Shown one piece after another: positions 41,001 to 50,886 of a DNA stretch of 64,000 bases (the first letter of the stretch is position 1; every line of letters starts with the position of its first letter). The DNA is taken from positions 9,300,001-9,364,000 of the forward strand of contig NZ_JAGSHX010000006.1 of the NCBI RefSeq assembly GCF_018138715.1, given 5' to 3'. The notes beneath the pieces were generated by a model. The model was not told the origin of the DNA. It was given only the letters and a program-made list of their open reading frames with translations, and searched no databases. The stretch comes from Streptomyces asiaticus (GTDB lineage Bacteria > Actinomycetota > Actinomycetes > Streptomycetales > Streptomycetaceae). Made by a program: the position numbers and the translations under genes.

Positions 41001-44000
41001 CTCGAACCGCGTGCGCAGCGCGTCATGGTGGACCAGCAGCGCGTCGAGCGCCGCGCGCAGCGCGCGGAGGTCCGGTTCCCGCTGGAGCTCCACGACCACG
41101 GACTGGTTGAAGTGGCCGGGCCGGTCGGTCCGCATCCCGAAGAACCAGTGCTGGATCGGGGTGAGCGGCACCTCACCGGTCACCGGCCCGGTGTCGGCGG
41201 CGGGCGTGGCGGTGGGCGTGGTGACGGCGGCGAGCGAGGCGACGGTGGGATGCCGGAAGAGCTCCCGGGGGGTGAAGGCCAGCCCCGCCTGCCGGGCGCG
41301 GGAGGCCACCTGGATGCTGAGGATCGAATCCCCGCCCAGATGGAAGAAGTTGTCCTCGGCACCGATCCGCTCCCGGCCCAGCAGGGTGCCCCAGATCTCC
41401 GCGAGGGCCCGCTCGGTGTCGGTACGGGGCGCCACATACCCGGCCGTCCCGGCCGCCGCCGGGTCGGGCGCGGGCAGCCGGCGGCGATCCACCTTGCCGT
41501 TGCGGGTGAGCGGCAGCGCGTCGAGGGTGACGAACGCGGAAGGCACCATGTAGTCGGGCAGCAGCCCGCCCAGGAAGGACCGCAGCTCCCCGGCACCCGG
41601 CAGCTCGGCCCCGCCCACCGGCACGGCGTAGCCGGTCAGCAGCGTGCGGTCGGCCACCCGGGCGAGCGCGACGACCGCCTCCGCCACGGCCTCGTGGCGG
41701 GTCAGCGCGGCCTCGATCTCGCCCGGTTCGATGCGGAAGCCCCGGACCTTGAGCTGGTCGTCGGCGCGGCCCACGAAGCGCAGTTCACCGTCGTCGGTCC
41801 AGGCCACGATGTCCCCGGTGCGGTACATCCGGGAGCCGGACGGCCCGAACGGGTCGGCGAGGTACCGCTCGGCGGTGGCGCCGGGGCGGCCGTGGTAGCC
41901 GCGCGCCACTCCGGCGCCCGCGATGTACAACTCCCCTGGAATGCCCGGCGGTTGCGGCTGGAGGGCGCCATCGAGGACGTACGTCCGGGTGTTGTCCAGC
42001 GGGCGTCCGATGGGCAGCGAGCGGGGCAGTTCCTCCCCGGCGCGGAAGGGGCGCCGGGTGGCGAAGGTCGTGGTCTCGGTGGGCCCGTAACCGTCCATCA
42101 CCGTCAGGTCGGGGCAGGCCGCGAGCACCCGGCGCACCGCGCCCGGGGGCACCGCCTCACCGCCGGTCCACACCTCCCGGGCGCCGCGCAGACACTCCGG
42201 CGCCTCCTGCGCGAGCAGCCGGAACAGCCCGGCGGTCAGCCACAGGCAGCTCACCCCGTACTCGGCGATCGCCCGGCGCACGGTGTCCGCGTCCACGTCC
42301 CCGGCGGGCGCCAGCACGGCCCGGCCGCCGCGCAGCAGCGGCACCCACAGTTCGTACGTCGAGGCGTCGAACGCCTGGGGCGAGTGCACCAGCACCCGGT
42401 CGTGGTCCGCGAAGGCGCGGTCCGCGACGAGGGCGGTCACATCGCGGTGGCGCACCGCGACGCCCTTGGGGCGTCCGGTGGAGCCCGAAGTGAACATCAG
42501 ATACAGGGCGTTGTCGGGGGAGAGCGCCACGTTCGGCGGCTCCGACGGGCTGCCGTCGTCGCCGGACTCGGACTCGGGCCCGGGCTCGGGCCCGGACTCG
42601 GACTCCACGAGCAGGGTCCGCGCGGTGTCCGAGATGTCCGCCGCCATACGCTCCCAGGCGCGGTCGGTCAGCAGTACCTCCGCTCCCGCCTCCGCCACCA
42701 CGCTCCGCAGCCGGTCCCCGGGGGCGCGGGTGTCCAGCGGTACGTACACCCCGCCCGCCTTGACGACCGCCAGCAGCGCCACCACCAGCTCCACCGACCG
42801 GTCCATCAGCACGGCCACCGGGCGCTCCGGGCCGGCGCCCTGGCCGATGAGCCGGTGGGCCAGCCGGTTGGCGCGGGTGTCCAGCTCCCGGTAGCTCACC
42901 GGGCCCGCCTCGCCGTCCAGGGCCGTCGCGTCCGGCGCGGACCGCACCCGCTCGGCGAACAGCCCGGCCACCGTGGACTCGGGAAGCGGGACCGCGGTGT
43001 CGTTCCATTCCCGGAGCACCTGGTGGCGGCGGGCGGCGGTGAGCATCGGGAGGTGTGCGGGCGCCCGGTCCGGGGTGTCGGCCATGGCCGTCAGCAGCAC
43101 CGTCAGATGCTCCGCCATCCGCCGGGCGGTGGCCTCGTCGAACAGCGCCGGGTCGTAGCCGAGCCGCAGCGCCAGCTCCTCCCCGGGGTAGACCACCAGG
43201 GACAGCGGATAGTTGGTGGTCTCGACGCCGTTCAGCTCGCGCAGGGCGAGGCCGTGCGCGGCGGCGAGGTCCCCGCCGATCGGATAGTTCTCGAACACCA
43301 CGATGGAGTCGAAGAGGTTCACCCGCTCGGGCAGACCGGTCCAGGACCGCAGCCGGGTGAGCGGTACGAAGTCGAATCGCCGGTCCTCGGTCTGCCCGGA
43401 CTGCACCGCGCTCAGCCAGGACAGCAGGGTGGACCCGGCCGGCACCGTGAGGCGGGTCGGCACGGTGGTGATGAACAGCCCGTTCATCGTCTCCACACCC
43501 GGCAGCTCCGGCGGCCGTCCGGACACCGTGGTCCCGAAGACCACGTCCTCGCGGCCGGACTGGCGGGCCAGCAGCAGCGCCCAGGCGCCCTGCACCACCG
43601 TGTTCAGGGTGAGCCCCTCGTCCCGGGCCAGGGCCTGGAGCCGCCGGGTGGTGGCGGCGGGCAGGGTGACGCGGAGGTCCTCGGTGGACTCGGCGTGATG
43701 GGTCTCGGTGGGCTCCCGGTCGTACGGCAGCGGGGTGGGCTCGGTGAGATCGCCGAGCCGGGCCCGCCAGTGCTCCTCGGCCAGGGCCCCGTCGCGCTCC
43801 CGCAGCCAGGCCACATAGTCGCCGAACGGGCGGCGGCCGGGCAGCCCGGCGGCCATGGCCGCGCCGGACGCCCCGTCACGCGCCCGTGCGTGGCAGTGGA
43901 AGACGTCGGAGAGCACCTGGAACAGGCTCCAGCCGTCCAGGATCAGATGGTGGAACGTCCACACCACCTGGACCTCGGTCTCCGACAGCCGGGCCAGCGC

Positions 44001-47000
44001 CAGCCGCGTCAGCGGGGCGGCGGCCAGGTCCAGGCCGCGCTCCCGGTCCTCGGCGAGGAACCTCCGCAGCTCCTCCCGGCGCTCGTCCGGGCCGGACAGC
44101 TGCCGCCAGTCCAGCAGGGCCACCGGGATCCGGACCCCGCGCTCCACCACCTGGACCGGCTCCGGCACCCCCTCCCACACCGCCCGGGCGCGCAGCACCT
44201 GGGTGCGGTCGGCGACCTGCTGCCAGGCCGCGGCCAGCGCGGCCGGCTCCGGCACCCCGTCGAGGACGAAGGTGAGCTGCTGGAAGTAGGCCCGCCGATC
44301 GTCCTGCGCCAGGGCGTGGAACAGCATGCCCGCCTGGGTGGGGGTGAGCGGGTAGATGTCCTCCACAGCCCCGCCGTTCCCGGCCAGCCGGTCCACGGCG
44401 GCCTGGTCGAGGGCGGCGAGCGGGAAGTCGGACGGGGTGCGGCCGCCCGCGCCGGGCGCGCTGCCGTGCCGGGCGATCTCGCACAGCGCCGCGCGGAACT
44501 CCCCGGCGAGCCGGGCGACCGTCTCCTCCCGGTGCAGCCGCGCGGAGTAGAACCAGGTGAACTCCAGCTCGTCTCCCTCGACCCGGCCCACCACCTCCAG
44601 CGGATGCGGGCGCGGCGAGGCAAGATCGGCGTCCAGGGCCAGCTCCCGGTGCAGACCGCGGAAGAGCCCGTCGCCGCCACCCGGCGCCTCGAACCGGCCG
44701 AGGTAGTTGAAGCTGATCCCGGCCGTGGGGCCGTCGGGGAGGCCCGCGCCCTCGAGCAGATGGCGGCGCACCCCGTAGCCCAGACCACGCCGCGGTACGG
44801 CCCGCATCTGCTCCTTGACCGACTTGAGGACCTCGCCCCAGCCGCCGTCAGGGAGATCGAGCGCCACCGGGAAGCGGGTGGTGAACCAGCCGACCGTACG
44901 GGACAGATCCAGGTCCGCGAAGAGCTCCTCGCGGCCGTGGCCCTCCACGTCCACCGGCACCCGGGCGCGCCCGGTCCAGCGGCGCAGCACCCGGGCCAGC
45001 GCGCTCAGCAGCACATCGTTGACCTGTGTGCGGTAGACCTCGGGGAGCGTCTGGAGGAGTGCGGCGGTCTCCTCCGGGCCGAGCCGGACGGTGACCGACC
45101 GGGCCGAGGCGTAGGTGTTCTCCGCCTCGCCGGCCCCGTTCAGGTCCGTCGGCAGCGAGGGGTCGCAGGCCCCGGCCAGGCCGGTCCAGTACGCCTCCTC
45201 GTCGGCGAACCCGCCCTCCCCGGCATGGGTGTTGAGCCGCAGCGCCCAGCGGCGCAGCGGGGAGGACTTCGCGGGAAGCCCGGCGCCCTCGTCGCGGGCC
45301 GCCCGCCGGTAGGCGCTGTAGGCGCTGTCGAGATCCTCCAGGACGACGCGCCAGGACACCCCGTCCACCACCGCGTGATGGATGGTGAGGTGGAGGACCG
45401 GGTGCGGCCCGGCCTCCCGGTCGAGCACCGCCCGCATCAGCGGCCCCTCGGCCAGGTCGAAGCGGCCCAGATGCCCGGCGCCGGTGGTCTCGAGCGGTAC
45501 CCGGACGGCCGCCACGTCCTCGATCCGCTGGTACCAGCCGCCGTCCCGGCGGTGGAAGCGGGAGCGCAGGGCGTCATGGTGGTCCACCAGCGCGTCCAGG
45601 GCGTGCCGCAGCGCGTCCTCGTCCACGTCCTCGGGCAGCACCAGCGAGATGGTCTGGTTGAAGTGGCCGGCCCGCTCGGGGTCGGTGGTGAACAGCCAGT
45701 GCTGAATGGGGGTCAGCGGCAGCTCCCCGGTGGCCGTCCCGTCTCCCTCGGAGGTGGGCCCGGCCGGGGCCGTGGTGGTGTCCAGATGCAGGGCCAGCGC
45801 GGCGATCGTCTGATGGCGGTAGACATCGCGCGAGGTGACGGCGAGACCGGCCTGCCGTGCCTGGGAGACCAGCTGGATGCTGAGGATCGAATCGCCGCCG
45901 AGGGAGAAGAAGTTGTCCTCCATCCCCACGCGGTCCACCCGCAGGATCCGGGCCCAGACCGCCGCCAGGGTCCGCTCGGTCGCGGTCCGGGGCGCCACAT
46001 AGCCCGGTGCCGCGGCCTCGGCCCAGTCCGGCTCGGGGAGCCGGCCGCGGTCCAGCTTGCCGTTGGGGTTGAGCGGCATCCGCTCCAGGACGACGACGGA
46101 GGCGGGCACCATGTAGTCGGGCAGCGAGCGCCTCAGGAACCGCCGCAGCCCCGCCGGGTCGGGCTCCGAGCCCGCGGCGGCCACCACATAGGCGATCAGC
46201 CGCTGATGGCCGTCCGTCTCCCGGGCGACGGCCGCCGCCTCGGCGATGTCGGGGTGGCGCAGCAGCGCCGTCTCCACCTCGCCCAGCTCGATGCGGAAGC
46301 CGCGGATCTTCACCTGGTCATCGGCTCTGCCGACGTACTCCAGCTGGCCCTCGCCGTTCCAGCGGACCAGGTCACCGGTGCGGTACATCCGGCTGCCGGG
46401 CGGCCCGAAGGGGTCCGCGAGAAAGCGGTGGGCGGTCAGCCCGGGCCGCCGCAGATAGCCCCGGGCCAGGCCCTGCCCGCCCAGATAGAGCTCACCGGTC
46501 ACCCCGGGCGGCACCAGCCGCAGCGTCGGGTCCAGTACGTACGCGCGGGCGCCCGCGACCGGGCGGCCGATGGGCGGGGCCTGCGCGGGCGCCGGGCCGT
46601 CGCAGAACCAGCCGGTGGCGTACACCGTGGCCTCGGTCGGCCCGTACAGATTGGCGATCCGGCAGGACGGCATGGCCTCCCGGATGTTCCGTACGGTCTG
46701 GGCGGGCAGCGCCTCGCCCGCCAGTACGACGGTCCGGGCCCAGTCCGCCGGGCGGTCCTCGCCCAGCAGCCGGGAGAACACCGAGGGCACCCCGCTGAGC
46801 AGCCCCGTCGCCCGCGGCCGCCCCTCGGGATCGATGAGGGCGAGCAGGTCGCGCACCACCTCGACGCTGCCGCCGGCCAGCAGGGGGCAGAGGATCTCGA
46901 AGACCGACACATCGAAGTTGAGCGAGGTCGAGGCGACCACATCGGTCAGCCGCTCCCGCCCCAGCTCCGCCTCGGCCCAGGCCGCGAGCCCCGCCACACC

Positions 47001-50000
47001 GCGGTGGGTGACCACCACGCCCTTGGGCCGGCCGGTGGATCCGGAGGTGTAGATGACATAGGCGGGATGGGCCGGGACCAGCGGCCGGAGCCGCTCGGCG
47101 TCGGTGATGTCGCCGTCCGCGAGCCCGGCCAGCCGGGCGCGTACCTCCGGGTCGTCCAGCAGCAGCGGCGCGGCGTCCGCGGGCAGGCAGCCGGCCGCCC
47201 CGGTGGTGGTGAGGACGGTCGAGGGCGCGGCGTCCGCCAGCATGAACGCGATGCGCTCGGCAGGGTATCCGGGGTCCACCGGCAGATATCCGGCGCCCGC
47301 CTTGAGCACCGCCAACAGGACGACGACGAGTTCGGCCGAGCGGGGCAGGGCGAGGGCCACCAGCCGCTCGGGACCGGCCCCCCGGTCGATGAGCAGCCGC
47401 GCCAGCCGGTTGGCGCGCCGGTTCACCTCGTCGTAGGAGAGGCTGGTGTCCCCGCAGGTCACGGCGGTGGCGGTGGGCCGCCGCGCCACCTGGGCGGCGA
47501 ACAGGCCGGGCAGGGTGGCCTCGACCGCGGGCCGCTCCGGTCCGTTCCAGGCGTCGAGCATCGCATGCCACTCGGCGTCGGCCAGCATCCGCAGCTCGAT
47601 CAGGGTGGCGCCGGGGTCGGCCACCATGGCGGCCAGCAGCCGGTGCAGATGCCCGGCCATCCGCTCGATCGTGGCCGCGTCGAACAGATCGGAGTTGAAC
47701 TCCACGGTCAGCCCCAGCGAGCCGTCCTCGCGGGGCAGGAACTCCAGCACCAGATCGAACCGCGCGGCCGGGCGCGGCAGGGCGTGCTCGGTGATCCGCA
47801 CACCCCCCGCCTCCCGGCCGGGCACCATGGCGCTCTGCTGCACGACCAGCGCCTGCACCAGCGGATTGCGGCTGGGGTCGCGGCGCGGCGCCAGCTCCTC
47901 GACGACGCGCTCGAACGGCAGCCGGTCATGGCTGAAGGCGTCCAGCACCGTCTCGCGCATCGCGTCCAGGAACCGCTCGACCGTGCTGTCCCCGTCCACA
48001 TCGGCGCGCAGCACCAGGGTGTTGACGAAGAACCCGGCGACCGACTCCAGCTCCTTGCGGTGGCGCCCGGCGGTCACGGTGCCGAAGGCGATGTCCCGCT
48101 GGCCCGAGTAGCGGGAGAACAGCACCGCGACGGCGGCCGCGAGCAGGGTGAACTGCGTCGTGTCCCGCTCCCTGCCGAGCCGCGCCAGCCCCGCCACCAG
48201 CTCGGCGGGCAGCTCACGCCGGTGCACCGCGCCCGCCGTGGTGCGCACCGGCGGGCGCGGGCGGTCGGTGGGCAGCTCCAGCGTCTGCATCCCGGCCAGC
48301 CGGCCCCGCCAGTACGCCAGATCGGCGTCCTCACCCGCGGTGGCGGGACGGCTCCGCTCCCACACCGCGAAGTCCGGGTACTGGAGGGCGGGTTCGGGGA
48401 GCCCGGCATCGGTGCCGGACACCTCGGCGGCGTAGAGCGCGGCCAGTTCGCGCACCAGCAGCCCGACCGACCAGCCGTCGGTGACGATGTGGTGCTGCGC
48501 CAGCAGCAGGATGTGCTCCCCGTCGGCGAGCCGGATCAGCAGCGCCCTGGTCAGCGGGCCCTGTCTCAGGTCGTAGGGGCGGTTCAGCTCGGCGGTCAGC
48601 GTGGCGTCCAGCTCCTCGGCGCGCCGCCGCGCCGGATGCCCGCCGAGGTCGAGCCGCTCGAGCGGTACGGTGCCGTGCGCGGCCACCTGCTGCACCCCGT
48701 GCCCGTCCACGGTGGCGAAGGTGGTGCGCAGGGCGTCATGGCGGGCGGTGAGCCGGTCCAGCGCCCGGCGCAGCGCCGCCGCGTCCAGCGGGCCGTCGAG
48801 CCGCAGCCCGGCCCCCGTGTTGTACTCGGTTCCGCCCGAGGTCAGATCGTCCAGGAACCACAGCCGCCGCTGCGCGGAGGACAGCGGCAGCGGACGGTCG
48901 CGCGGCGCGGGCGGGATCGGCGCCTCGGGCGCCTCGGCCGCCGCGGCGGGCAGCTTGCCGGCCAGCCGCGCCACCGTCCTGGCGTCGAGCAGATCGCGCA
49001 GCGAGAGCTCCACGCCCAGCTCGGCCCGGATCCGGGTCAGCAGCCGCACCCCGAGGATGGAGTCGCCGCCCAGGCCCAGGAAGTCGTCCTCCACGCCCAC
49101 GGTGTCCACCGGCAGCACCTCGGACCAGATGCGGGCCAGGGCCTCCTCGGCGGGGGTGCGCGGGGCGATGTGGCGCGAGTCGCCGTCCGGCGCGGAGCGC
49201 GGGGCGGGCAGCGCCTGCCGGTCGATCTTGCGGTGCTGGGTGAGGGGGAACGCGTCCAGGACGACGTAGGCGGACGGCACCATATGGGCCGGCAGCACCC
49301 GGGCCACCGCGGCGCGCACCTCCGCGGCCTTCGGCGGGGTCCCGCCGCTCGGCGGCACCACATAGGCCACCAGCCGCTTCTGCCCGGGCTCGTCCTCCCG
49401 CACGGTGACCACGGCGGATCCCACCTGGGGATGGCGGGCCAACGCGGCCTCCACCTCGCCCAGTTCGATGCGGAAGCCGCGTATCTTGACCTGGTGGTCG
49501 GCCCGGCCGAGGAATTCCAGTTCGCCGTCGGTGTTCCAGCGGACCAGGTCACCGGTGCGGTACATCCGGGAGCCGGGCGGGCCGAACGGGCAGGCGGTGA
49601 ACCGCTCGGCGGTCAGCCCCGGCCGGTCGAGATAGCCGCGGGCCAGGCCCGCGCCGCTGATGCACAGCTCTCCCGTGACTCCGACCGGCACCTGCCGCGC
49701 CGCCTCGTCCAGCACGAACGTCCGGGTGTTGGGCAGCGGACGGCCGATCGGCGGGGCGCCGGTCCCCGCCGTCAGGGCGTCCGTCCAGGAGGCCACGACC
49801 GTGGCCTCGGTCGGGCCGTAGGAGTTCACCATCCGCCGCCCGGGCGCCCACAGGTCCACCAGATCGGCGGGGCAGGCCTCGGCGCCGACGATCAGCGTGC
49901 GGAAGTCGGGCAGCCCGTCGTGGAGCTCCTCCGGGGGCACGGTGGCGAGGGCCGCCGGGGGGATCAGGGCGTGGGTCACCCGCCTCTCCCGCAGGACCGC

Positions 50001-50750
50001 CGCCAGCTCGGCGCCCAGCAGCGGCCCCTCCGGGGGCACCACCAGCGCCGCCCCGGCCAGCAGGGACGAGCACAGCTCCAGCACGGAGGCGTCGAAACTC
50101 GGCGAGGAGAACTGCAACACCCGGTCGCCGGGCCGGACCCGGTAGTGGGCCGCCGTAGCGGCCGAGAAGTTCCCCAGACCGGCGTGCGGCACCAGCACGC
50201 CCTTGGGCACCCCCGTGGAGCCGGAGGTGTAGATGACATACGCGGGATGCTCGGGGCACAGCGGGCCGAGCAGCTCCCCCCGGCCGGGCGCGTGGTCCGG
50301 GCCCGCCCCGGCCCCCAGCTCCCGGATCCGCGCCGGGTCGTCCAGCACGGTCACCGGCCGGGCGTCGGCCAGCATCATGGCCCGGCGCTCCTCGGGGTGC
50401 GCGGGGTCGATCGGGAGGTACGCGCCGCCCGCCTTCGCCACCGCCAGCTCGGCCACCACCAGTTCGGCCGAGCGGGGCAGCACCAGCGCCACCACGCGCT
50501 CCGGTCCCACACCCTGCCCGATGAGATGGTGGGCCAGCCGGTTCGCCCAGCGCTCGACCTCTCCGAAGGACCACTCGCGCCCGTCCGCCACCAGGGCCGG
50601 CGCCGTGGGGGTGCGCTCCGCCCAGACGGCGAAGAGCTCGCCGAGCGGCGCGCGGGAGACGGCGCGGTCCGTGGCGTTCCACGCCTCCGGAGGGAGGGTC
50701 GGGACGGGGTGGGTCGCGGACACCGATGAGGTCTCGTAGTGGTCCGTCAT
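32082..50750 (-). CDS. Nonribosomal peptide synthetase, modules 1-5 (A-T, C-A-T-E, C-A-T-E, C-A-T-E, C-A-T)
   Basis: A 6222-residue NRPS that starts with an adenylation domain and no C or lipoinitiation domain, so it is the loading protein and the N-terminus of the peptide is a free amino acid. Phosphopantetheine serines lie near residues 564, 1621, 3142, 4663 and 6165. C2 is LCL-like ([12 protein letters not shown]); C3, C4 and C5 are DCL-like ([15 protein letters not shown] or [15 protein letters not shown]), exactly as expected after the E domains of modules 2-4. All C domains have HHxxxDGWS. The C-terminus after T5 is a helix plus acidic tail ([21 protein letters not shown]), a candidate docking element. 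Its stop precedes the second NRPS start by 11 bases. A hairpin lies 49-73 bases upstream of the ATG. Confidence 0.97.
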   Translation of the reverse strand: MTDHYETSSVSATHPVPTLPPEAWNATDRAVSRAPLGELFAVWAERTPTAPALVADGREWSFGEVERWANRLAHHLIGQGVGPERVVALVLPRSAELVVAELAVAKAGGAYLPIDPAHPEERRAMMLADARPVTVLDDPARIRELGAGAGPDHAPGRGELLGPLCPEHPAYVIYTSGSTGVPKGVLVPHAGLGNFSAATAAHYRVRPGDRVLQFSSPSFDASVLELCSSLLAGAALVVPPEGPLLGAELAAVLRERRVTHALIPPAALATVPPEELHDGLPDFRTLIVGAEACPADLVDLWAPGRRMVNSYGPTEATVVASWTDALTAGTGAPPIGRPLPNTRTFVLDEAARQVPVGVTGELCISGAGLARGYLDRPGLTAERFTACPFGPPGSRMYRTGDLVRWNTDGELEFLGRADHQVKIRGFRIELGEVEAALARHPQVGSAVVTVREDEPGQKRLVAYVVPPSGGTPPKAAEVRAAVARVLPAHMVPSAYVVLDAFPLTQHRKIDRQALPAPRSAPDGDSRHIAPRTPAEEALARIWSEVLPVDTVGVEDDFLGLGGDSILGVRLLTRIRAELGVELSLRDLLDARTVARLAGKLPAAAAEAPEAPIPPAPRDRPLPLSSAQRRLWFLDDLTSGGTEYNTGAGLRLDGPLDAAALRRALDRLTARHDALRTTFATVDGHGVQQVAAHGTVPLERLDLGGHPARRRAEELDATLTAELNRPYDLRQGPLTRALLIRLADGEHILLLAQHHIVTDGWSVGLLVRELAALYAAEVSGTDAGLPEPALQYPDFAVWERSRPATAGEDADLAYWRGRLAGMQTLELPTDRPRPPVRTTAGAVHRRELPAELVAGLARLGRERDTTQFTLLAAAVAVLFSRYSGQRDIAFGTVTAGRHRKELESVAGFFVNTLVLRADVDGDSTVERFLDAMRETVLDAFSHDRLPFERVVEELAPRRDPSRNPLVQALVVQQSAMVPGREAGGVRITEHALPRPAARFDLVLEFLPREDGSLGLTVEFNSDLFDAATIERMAGHLHRLLAAMVADPGATLIELRMLADAEWHAMLDAWNGPERPAVEATLPGLFAAQVARRPTATAVTCGDTSLSYDEVNRRANRLARLLIDRGAGPERLVALALPRSAELVVVLLAVLKAGAGYLPVDPGYPAERIAFMLADAAPSTVLTTTGAAGCLPADAAPLLLDDPEVRARLAGLADGDITDAERLRPLVPAHPAYVIYTSGSTGRPKGVVVTHRGVAGLAAWAEAELGRERLTDVVASTSLNFDVSVFEILCPLLAGGSVEVVRDLLALIDPEGRPRATGLLSGVPSVFSRLLGEDRPADWARTVVLAGEALPAQTVRNIREAMPSCRIANLYGPTEATVYATGWFCDGPAPAQAPPIGRPVAGARAYVLDPTLRLVPPGVTGELYLGGQGLARGYLRRPGLTAHRFLADPFGPPGSRMYRTGDLVRWNGEGQLEYVGRADDQVKIRGFRIELGEVETALLRHPDIAEAAAVARETDGHQRLIAYVVAAAGSEPDPAGLRRFLRRSLPDYMVPASVVVLERMPLNPNGKLDRGRLPEPDWAEAAAPGYVAPRTATERTLAAVWARILRVDRVGMEDNFFSLGGDSILSIQLVSQARQAGLAVTSRDVYRHQTIAALALHLDTTTAPAGPTSEGDGTATGELPLTPIQHWLFTTDPERAGHFNQTISLVLPEDVDEDALRHALDALVDHHDALRSRFHRRDGGWYQRIEDVAAVRVPLETTGAGHLGRFDLAEGPLMRAVLDREAGPHPVLHLTIHHAVVDGVSWRVVLEDLDSAYSAYRRAARDEGAGLPAKSSPLRRWALRLNTHAGEGGFADEEAYWTGLAGACDPSLPTDLNGAGEAENTYASARSVTVRLGPEETAALLQTLPEVYRTQVNDVLLSALARVLRRWTGRARVPVDVEGHGREELFADLDLSRTVGWFTTRFPVALDLPDGGWGEVLKSVKEQMRAVPRRGLGYGVRRHLLEGAGLPDGPTAGISFNYLGRFEAPGGGDGLFRGLHRELALDADLASPRPHPLEVVGRVEGDELEFTWFYSARLHREETVARLAGEFRAALCEIARHGSAPGAGGRTPSDFPLAALDQAAVDRLAGNGGAVEDIYPLTPTQAGMLFHALAQDDRRAYFQQLTFVLDGVPEPAALAAAWQQVADRTQVLRARAVWEGVPEPVQVVERGVRIPVALLDWRQLSGPDERREELRRFLAEDRERGLDLAAAPLTRLALARLSETEVQVVWTFHHLILDGWSLFQVLSDVFHCHARARDGASGAAMAAGLPGRRPFGDYVAWLRERDGALAEEHWRARLGDLTEPTPLPYDREPTETHHAESTEDLRVTLPAATTRRLQALARDEGLTLNTVVQGAWALLLARQSGREDVVFGTTVSGRPPELPGVETMNGLFITTVPTRLTVPAGSTLLSWLSAVQSGQTEDRRFDFVPLTRLRSWTGLPERVNLFDSIVVFENYPIGGDLAAAHGLALRELNGVETTNYPLSLVVYPGEELALRLGYDPALFDEATARRMAEHLTVLLTAMADTPDRAPAHLPMLTAARRHQVLREWNDTAVPLPESTVAGLFAERVRSAPDATALDGEAGPVSYRELDTRANRLAHRLIGQGAGPERPVAVLMDRSVELVVALLAVVKAGGVYVPLDTRAPGDRLRSVVAEAGAEVLLTDRAWERMAADISDTARTLLVESESGPEPGPESESGDDGSPSEPPNVALSPDNALYLMFTSGSTGRPKGVAVRHRDVTALVADRAFADHDRVLVHSPQAFDASTYELWVPLLRGGRAVLAPAGDVDADTVRRAIAEYGVSCLWLTAGLFRLLAQEAPECLRGAREVWTGGEAVPPGAVRRVLAACPDLTVMDGYGPTETTTFATRRPFRAGEELPRSLPIGRPLDNTRTYVLDGALQPQPPGIPGELYIAGAGVARGYHGRPGATAERYLADPFGPSGSRMYRTGDIVAWTDDGELRFVGRADDQLKVRGFRIEPGEIEAALTRHEAVAEAVVALARVADRTLLTGYAVPVGGAELPGAGELRSFLGGLLPDYMVPSAFVTLDALPLTRNGKVDRRRLPAPDPAAAGTAGYVAPRTDTERALAEIWGTLLGRERIGAEDNFFHLGGDSILSIQVASRARQAGLAFTPRELFRHPTVASLAAVTTPTATPAADTGPVTGEVPLTPIQHWFFGMRTDRPGHFNQSVVVELQREPDLRALRAALDALLVHHDALRTRFEPGAEGNPRQYCPQPDLTAPAPLREHDLSGLDADLCRAAEDAAMAEAQAGFDLARGPLLAARLFHRGEGQRPTLFLTAHHLVVDGVSWRVLLEDLNTAYQQLLAGGRADLGPRTTSVRDWSRKLTEHTAAGGFDAELPHWRAVSAECAAGLPVDGEGDNTVASMASVTVRLDRERTEALLRQVPEVYRTRVDDVLLAALGRVLGDWTGRRRIAVDLEGHGREEHLLDGVDLSRTVGWFTSLYPVALDVPGGGWGETLKSVKEQLRAVPARGIGYGALRHLSPGSGLRGAAEPGISFNYLGQFDWSAADDDTGLVRTVRNGLGGDAAPDTARAHLLDVVGRVERRCLEITWYYGSGTHTEETVAGLARGMLRALEEIIGHCADPSAGGRTPSDFPLARLDQAAVDRIAADGRAVEDIYPLTPTQAGMLFHGLMDPASDAYVNQVQLTLTGASDPRALATAWRQTVDANPILRTHLVWADTPEPLQVVTHRAALRIVHHDWTRRPEEWREAELDRMLAEDRAEGIDLATAPLMRLALIRLSADEVRIVWTFHHALLDGWSAAQVFDEVCERYAALTSERAPVVPARRPFREYLGWLGEQDTAEAERYWRTALAGFTSPTELPRDRPASEAHRSASSGSHRVTLGAEESARLRTTAQRGGLTMNTVVQGAWALLLSRYSGADDLCFGTTVSGRPAALPGVESMVGVFINTIPTRVRVTGESGLLDWLRELQSAQSESRLFEFVSLAQLGSWSEVPGGVSLFDSIVVFENYPFDSEAIAAHGLGIRQERDVEPTNFALSVVVAPEERLSICLDYDPDAFDAPTIERLGGCLRNLLVEMATDPERRLDELPLIGEAETRGILDRFSGPVSAAPDAVLPALFEARAARTPDAVAVMGDGGPLTYRELNERANRLARLLIAAGAGPERFVALALPRTPELVVAVLAVLKSGAAYLPVDPAYPAERIAFMLGDIAPDTVVTTGEVADRIPTGAGGGRILLDDAECRGRLAQLPAQDIGDAERRGPLLPAHPAYAIHTSGSTGTPKGVVVTHESVAALAAWAREEFGVQGLSHVVASTSLNFDVSVFEILCPLLAGGAIEIVRDLLTLAERTGTWTASLISAVPSALGQVLGKGSVSVTAGTVVLAGEGLAARTVKEVRAAIPGCRVANIYGPTEATVYATAWTCDPADPDRTPPIGAPVAATRAYALDARMRPVPVGVPGELYLAGPGLARGYFGRPGLTAQRFTADPYGPAGGRMYRTGDLVRWDERGQLEYLGRTDDQVKVRGFRIELGEVEAALARHPGVAEAAATVVDTGGHKRLAGYVVRVPGSPPVDTAAIRAFLTTSLPDHMVPSAVVVLDRLPLGSSGKLDRRALPAPVWAARATGHVEPRTETEKALAAIWAEVLGVERIGVEDNYFALGGDSILSIQIVSAARRAGIELTPRHLFVHQTVADLAAAAREVPATAAEAERGPVVGEVPLTPIQHWLFDQLGAAAGHFTQSVSAELTAPVDESALRTALSTVLTHHDALRLRFERTEDGAVRQHNAPPDAEPVLDLHDLSAVAPERRDAVMRETAGRIRAGFDLARGPLLRAVLFTRGEGIRPVLLLTAHHLVVDAVSWRIVLEDLDTAYRQIVAGRTPEPGPKTTSFRTWALRLTEHTAAGGFDAERDYWAASHGGTDLPTDGEGPNTAASEEEVTVRLDAEETRLLLHEVPGAYRTRVNDVLLCALGRVLARWTGRDTVAVALEGHGREEIFDGVDLSRTVGWFTSMFPVALEAPADWGLERTLRAVKERLRAVPGNGLGHGALRHLSGAAASGLPAASKISFNYLGQQDWEPPAGGLLHALTGGLEGDMSPEAPRPHLLDVIGRVTDRRLELSWSYSRSLHQRPTVRRLAKEMAEELRAIVRLCTRPDAGGRTPSDFPLAGLDQETVDRLAGDGRDVADIHPLTPTQSGLVFHALAQRGQGLYVEQATFVLDGVGDSGVLAAAWQHVVDRTSVLRGAVVMHEVPEPLMIVRRTAAVPVEELDWSGLTEDEHTTELERLLDRDRVRGIDLTAAPLLRVTLARLSPGEVRVLWTFHHVLLDGWSVFQVLGDVFAAHAALAAGEQPRLPARRPFADYVAWLARQDRTRAEAHWRQALEGFTSPTPLPYDRRPTPEIATRSSRWLSHRLGERDTAALEDFARRHRLTLNTIVQGAWALLVSRLSGESDVCFGTTVSGRPAELPGADDITGIFINTLPVRCAVDGNAGTAAWLRGLQAEQADARGFGHVPLAQLRGWSELPAGADLFESLVVFENYPINSSAAAEHGLRVRDLNALESTNYALTVVVSPGSELSVELGYDPRLFEESTAGALADRLTHLLGALAAAPDELPLDGIDILPAAERRRLLVDWNDTARQVPRATWAELVESAADRRPDATAVDSPGLRLTYAELDGWANRLAHHLIGQGVGPGRIVALVLPRSVESVVARLAVAKAGGAYLPIDPDYPAERVELMLKDSAPHLVIERTAEVEAPDGPSHRPTDEDRLTAVHPDDPAYVIYTSGSTGTPKGVVVTHRGIAGFAAAEAEHFQVRPDDRVLRFSSPGFDASVLELCMALPSGATLVVPEPGPLLGGHLADVLRRQRITHTLIPPAALATLPPGTERELPDLRTLIVGGDACGADLAARWAPHHRMINAYGPTETTVVATWSEPLDPDGAPPPIGRPIPNTRVRLLDARLRPVPVGVAGELWVSGPSLARGYLGRAGLTAARFVADPFGPPGSRMYRTGDLARYDAEGRLHHLGRGDHQLKLHGHRIEAGEVETALCGHPAVAEAVVTVREDEPGARRLVAHLVLAPGAGAPADTELRTYLGRTLPGPMVPSAFAVLDRLPLTENGKTDRAALPAPGPATTTAAPAAHIAPRTPTEEVIAEIWSEVLEVSPVGAEDEFFALGGDSVRSLLIASRAKEAFAVDLTPRDILTARTVSALADLVEEHILRELEDAASGGSDHDDR
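32085..35224 (-). other. NRPS module 5: C(DCL)-A-T, hydrophobic residue
   Basis: C5 [10 protein letters not shown]5 FDASVLEL, code D-A-L-L-I-G-A-V-V-(K), like A1 and A10. Its hinge motif reads [15 protein letters not shown], with His for the usual Arg in K(I/V)RG. T5 is GGDSVRSL near 32,257. No E domain; next is the LCL C6 on the other protein. Confidence 0.78.
35225..39780 (-). other. NRPS module 4: C(DCL)-A-T-E, small residue (D)
   Basis: C4 [10 protein letters not shown]4 FDVSVFEIL, code D-V-F-A-V-A-I-V-Y-(K), resembling small-residue (Ala-type) pockets such as DLFNNALTYK. A3 core reads [11 protein letters not shown] (His for Tyr). T4 near 36,763. The E4 first motif is [10 protein letters not shown] (Ala for Gly). 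Confidence 0.75.
39781..44379 (-). other. NRPS module 3: C(DCL)-A-T-E, predicted D-Val
   Basis: C3 [10 protein letters not shown]3 FDASTYELW with code D-A-Y-W-W-G-G-T-F-(K), identical to A9, Val-type. An acidic low-complexity insertion lies before its TSGSTG motif (42,562-42,607). T3 near 41,326; E3 [23 protein letters not shown]. Confidence 0.8.
44380..48929 (-). other. NRPS module 2: C(LCL)-A-T-E, small residue (D)
   Basis: C2 [10 protein letters not shown]2 FDVSVFEIL with code D-V-F-G-V-A-L-V-Y-(K), close to A4 and to Ala-type pockets. T2 near 45,889; E2 [23 protein letters not shown]. Confidence 0.77.
48930..50750 (-). other. NRPS module 1: A-T loading module, hydrophobic residue (L)
   Basis: A1 (about residues 35-540) with [37 protein letters not shown]: code D-A-L-L-I-G-S-V-V-(K), identical to A10. 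T1 GGDSILGV near 49,060. No C or E domain, so the first residue should remain L with a free amine, the nucleophile needed for head-to-tail cyclisation. Confidence 0.82.
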
Positions 50751-50798
50751 GGTGGGTTGTGGCCCTTCAGAGCGGTTGAACGGGCGGATATGGGGGGC

Positions 50799-50823
50799 GG
50801 CTCGGGCCGGCCGGCGCCGAGCC
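50799..50823 (-). promoter_or_regulatory. Hairpin in the leader between PBP-TE and NRPS genes
   Basis: GGCTCGG (50799-50805) and CCGAGCC (50817-50823) around an 11-base GC-rich loop that itself contains CCGGCCGG. It lies in the 136-base gap between the PBP-TE stop and the first NRPS start. It could attenuate, process or stabilise the transcript. Function is inferred only from structure. Confidence 0.35.
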
Positions 50824-50886
50824 GGTGCGCCCGCGCCCGGCCGGGGGAGATGTGGGGAGAACGGCCGTGTGCGGGGCGGTGGGACC

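Noticed and set aside
32094..50729. A plus-strand open frame of over 6200 codons antisense to the first NRPS
   Set aside because: High GC removes stop codons from the antisense frame. The minus-strand protein has all NRPS core motifs, while the plus-strand translation is Gly/Arg/His/Gln-rich with no domain.
12070..50750. Recurring 30-60 base identical stretches read as repeats or a CRISPR-like array
   Set aside because: They fall at fixed spots of conserved NRPS motifs (for example around GGDSI and TSGSTG) at module spacing of 3-4.6 kb, so they reflect domain homology.
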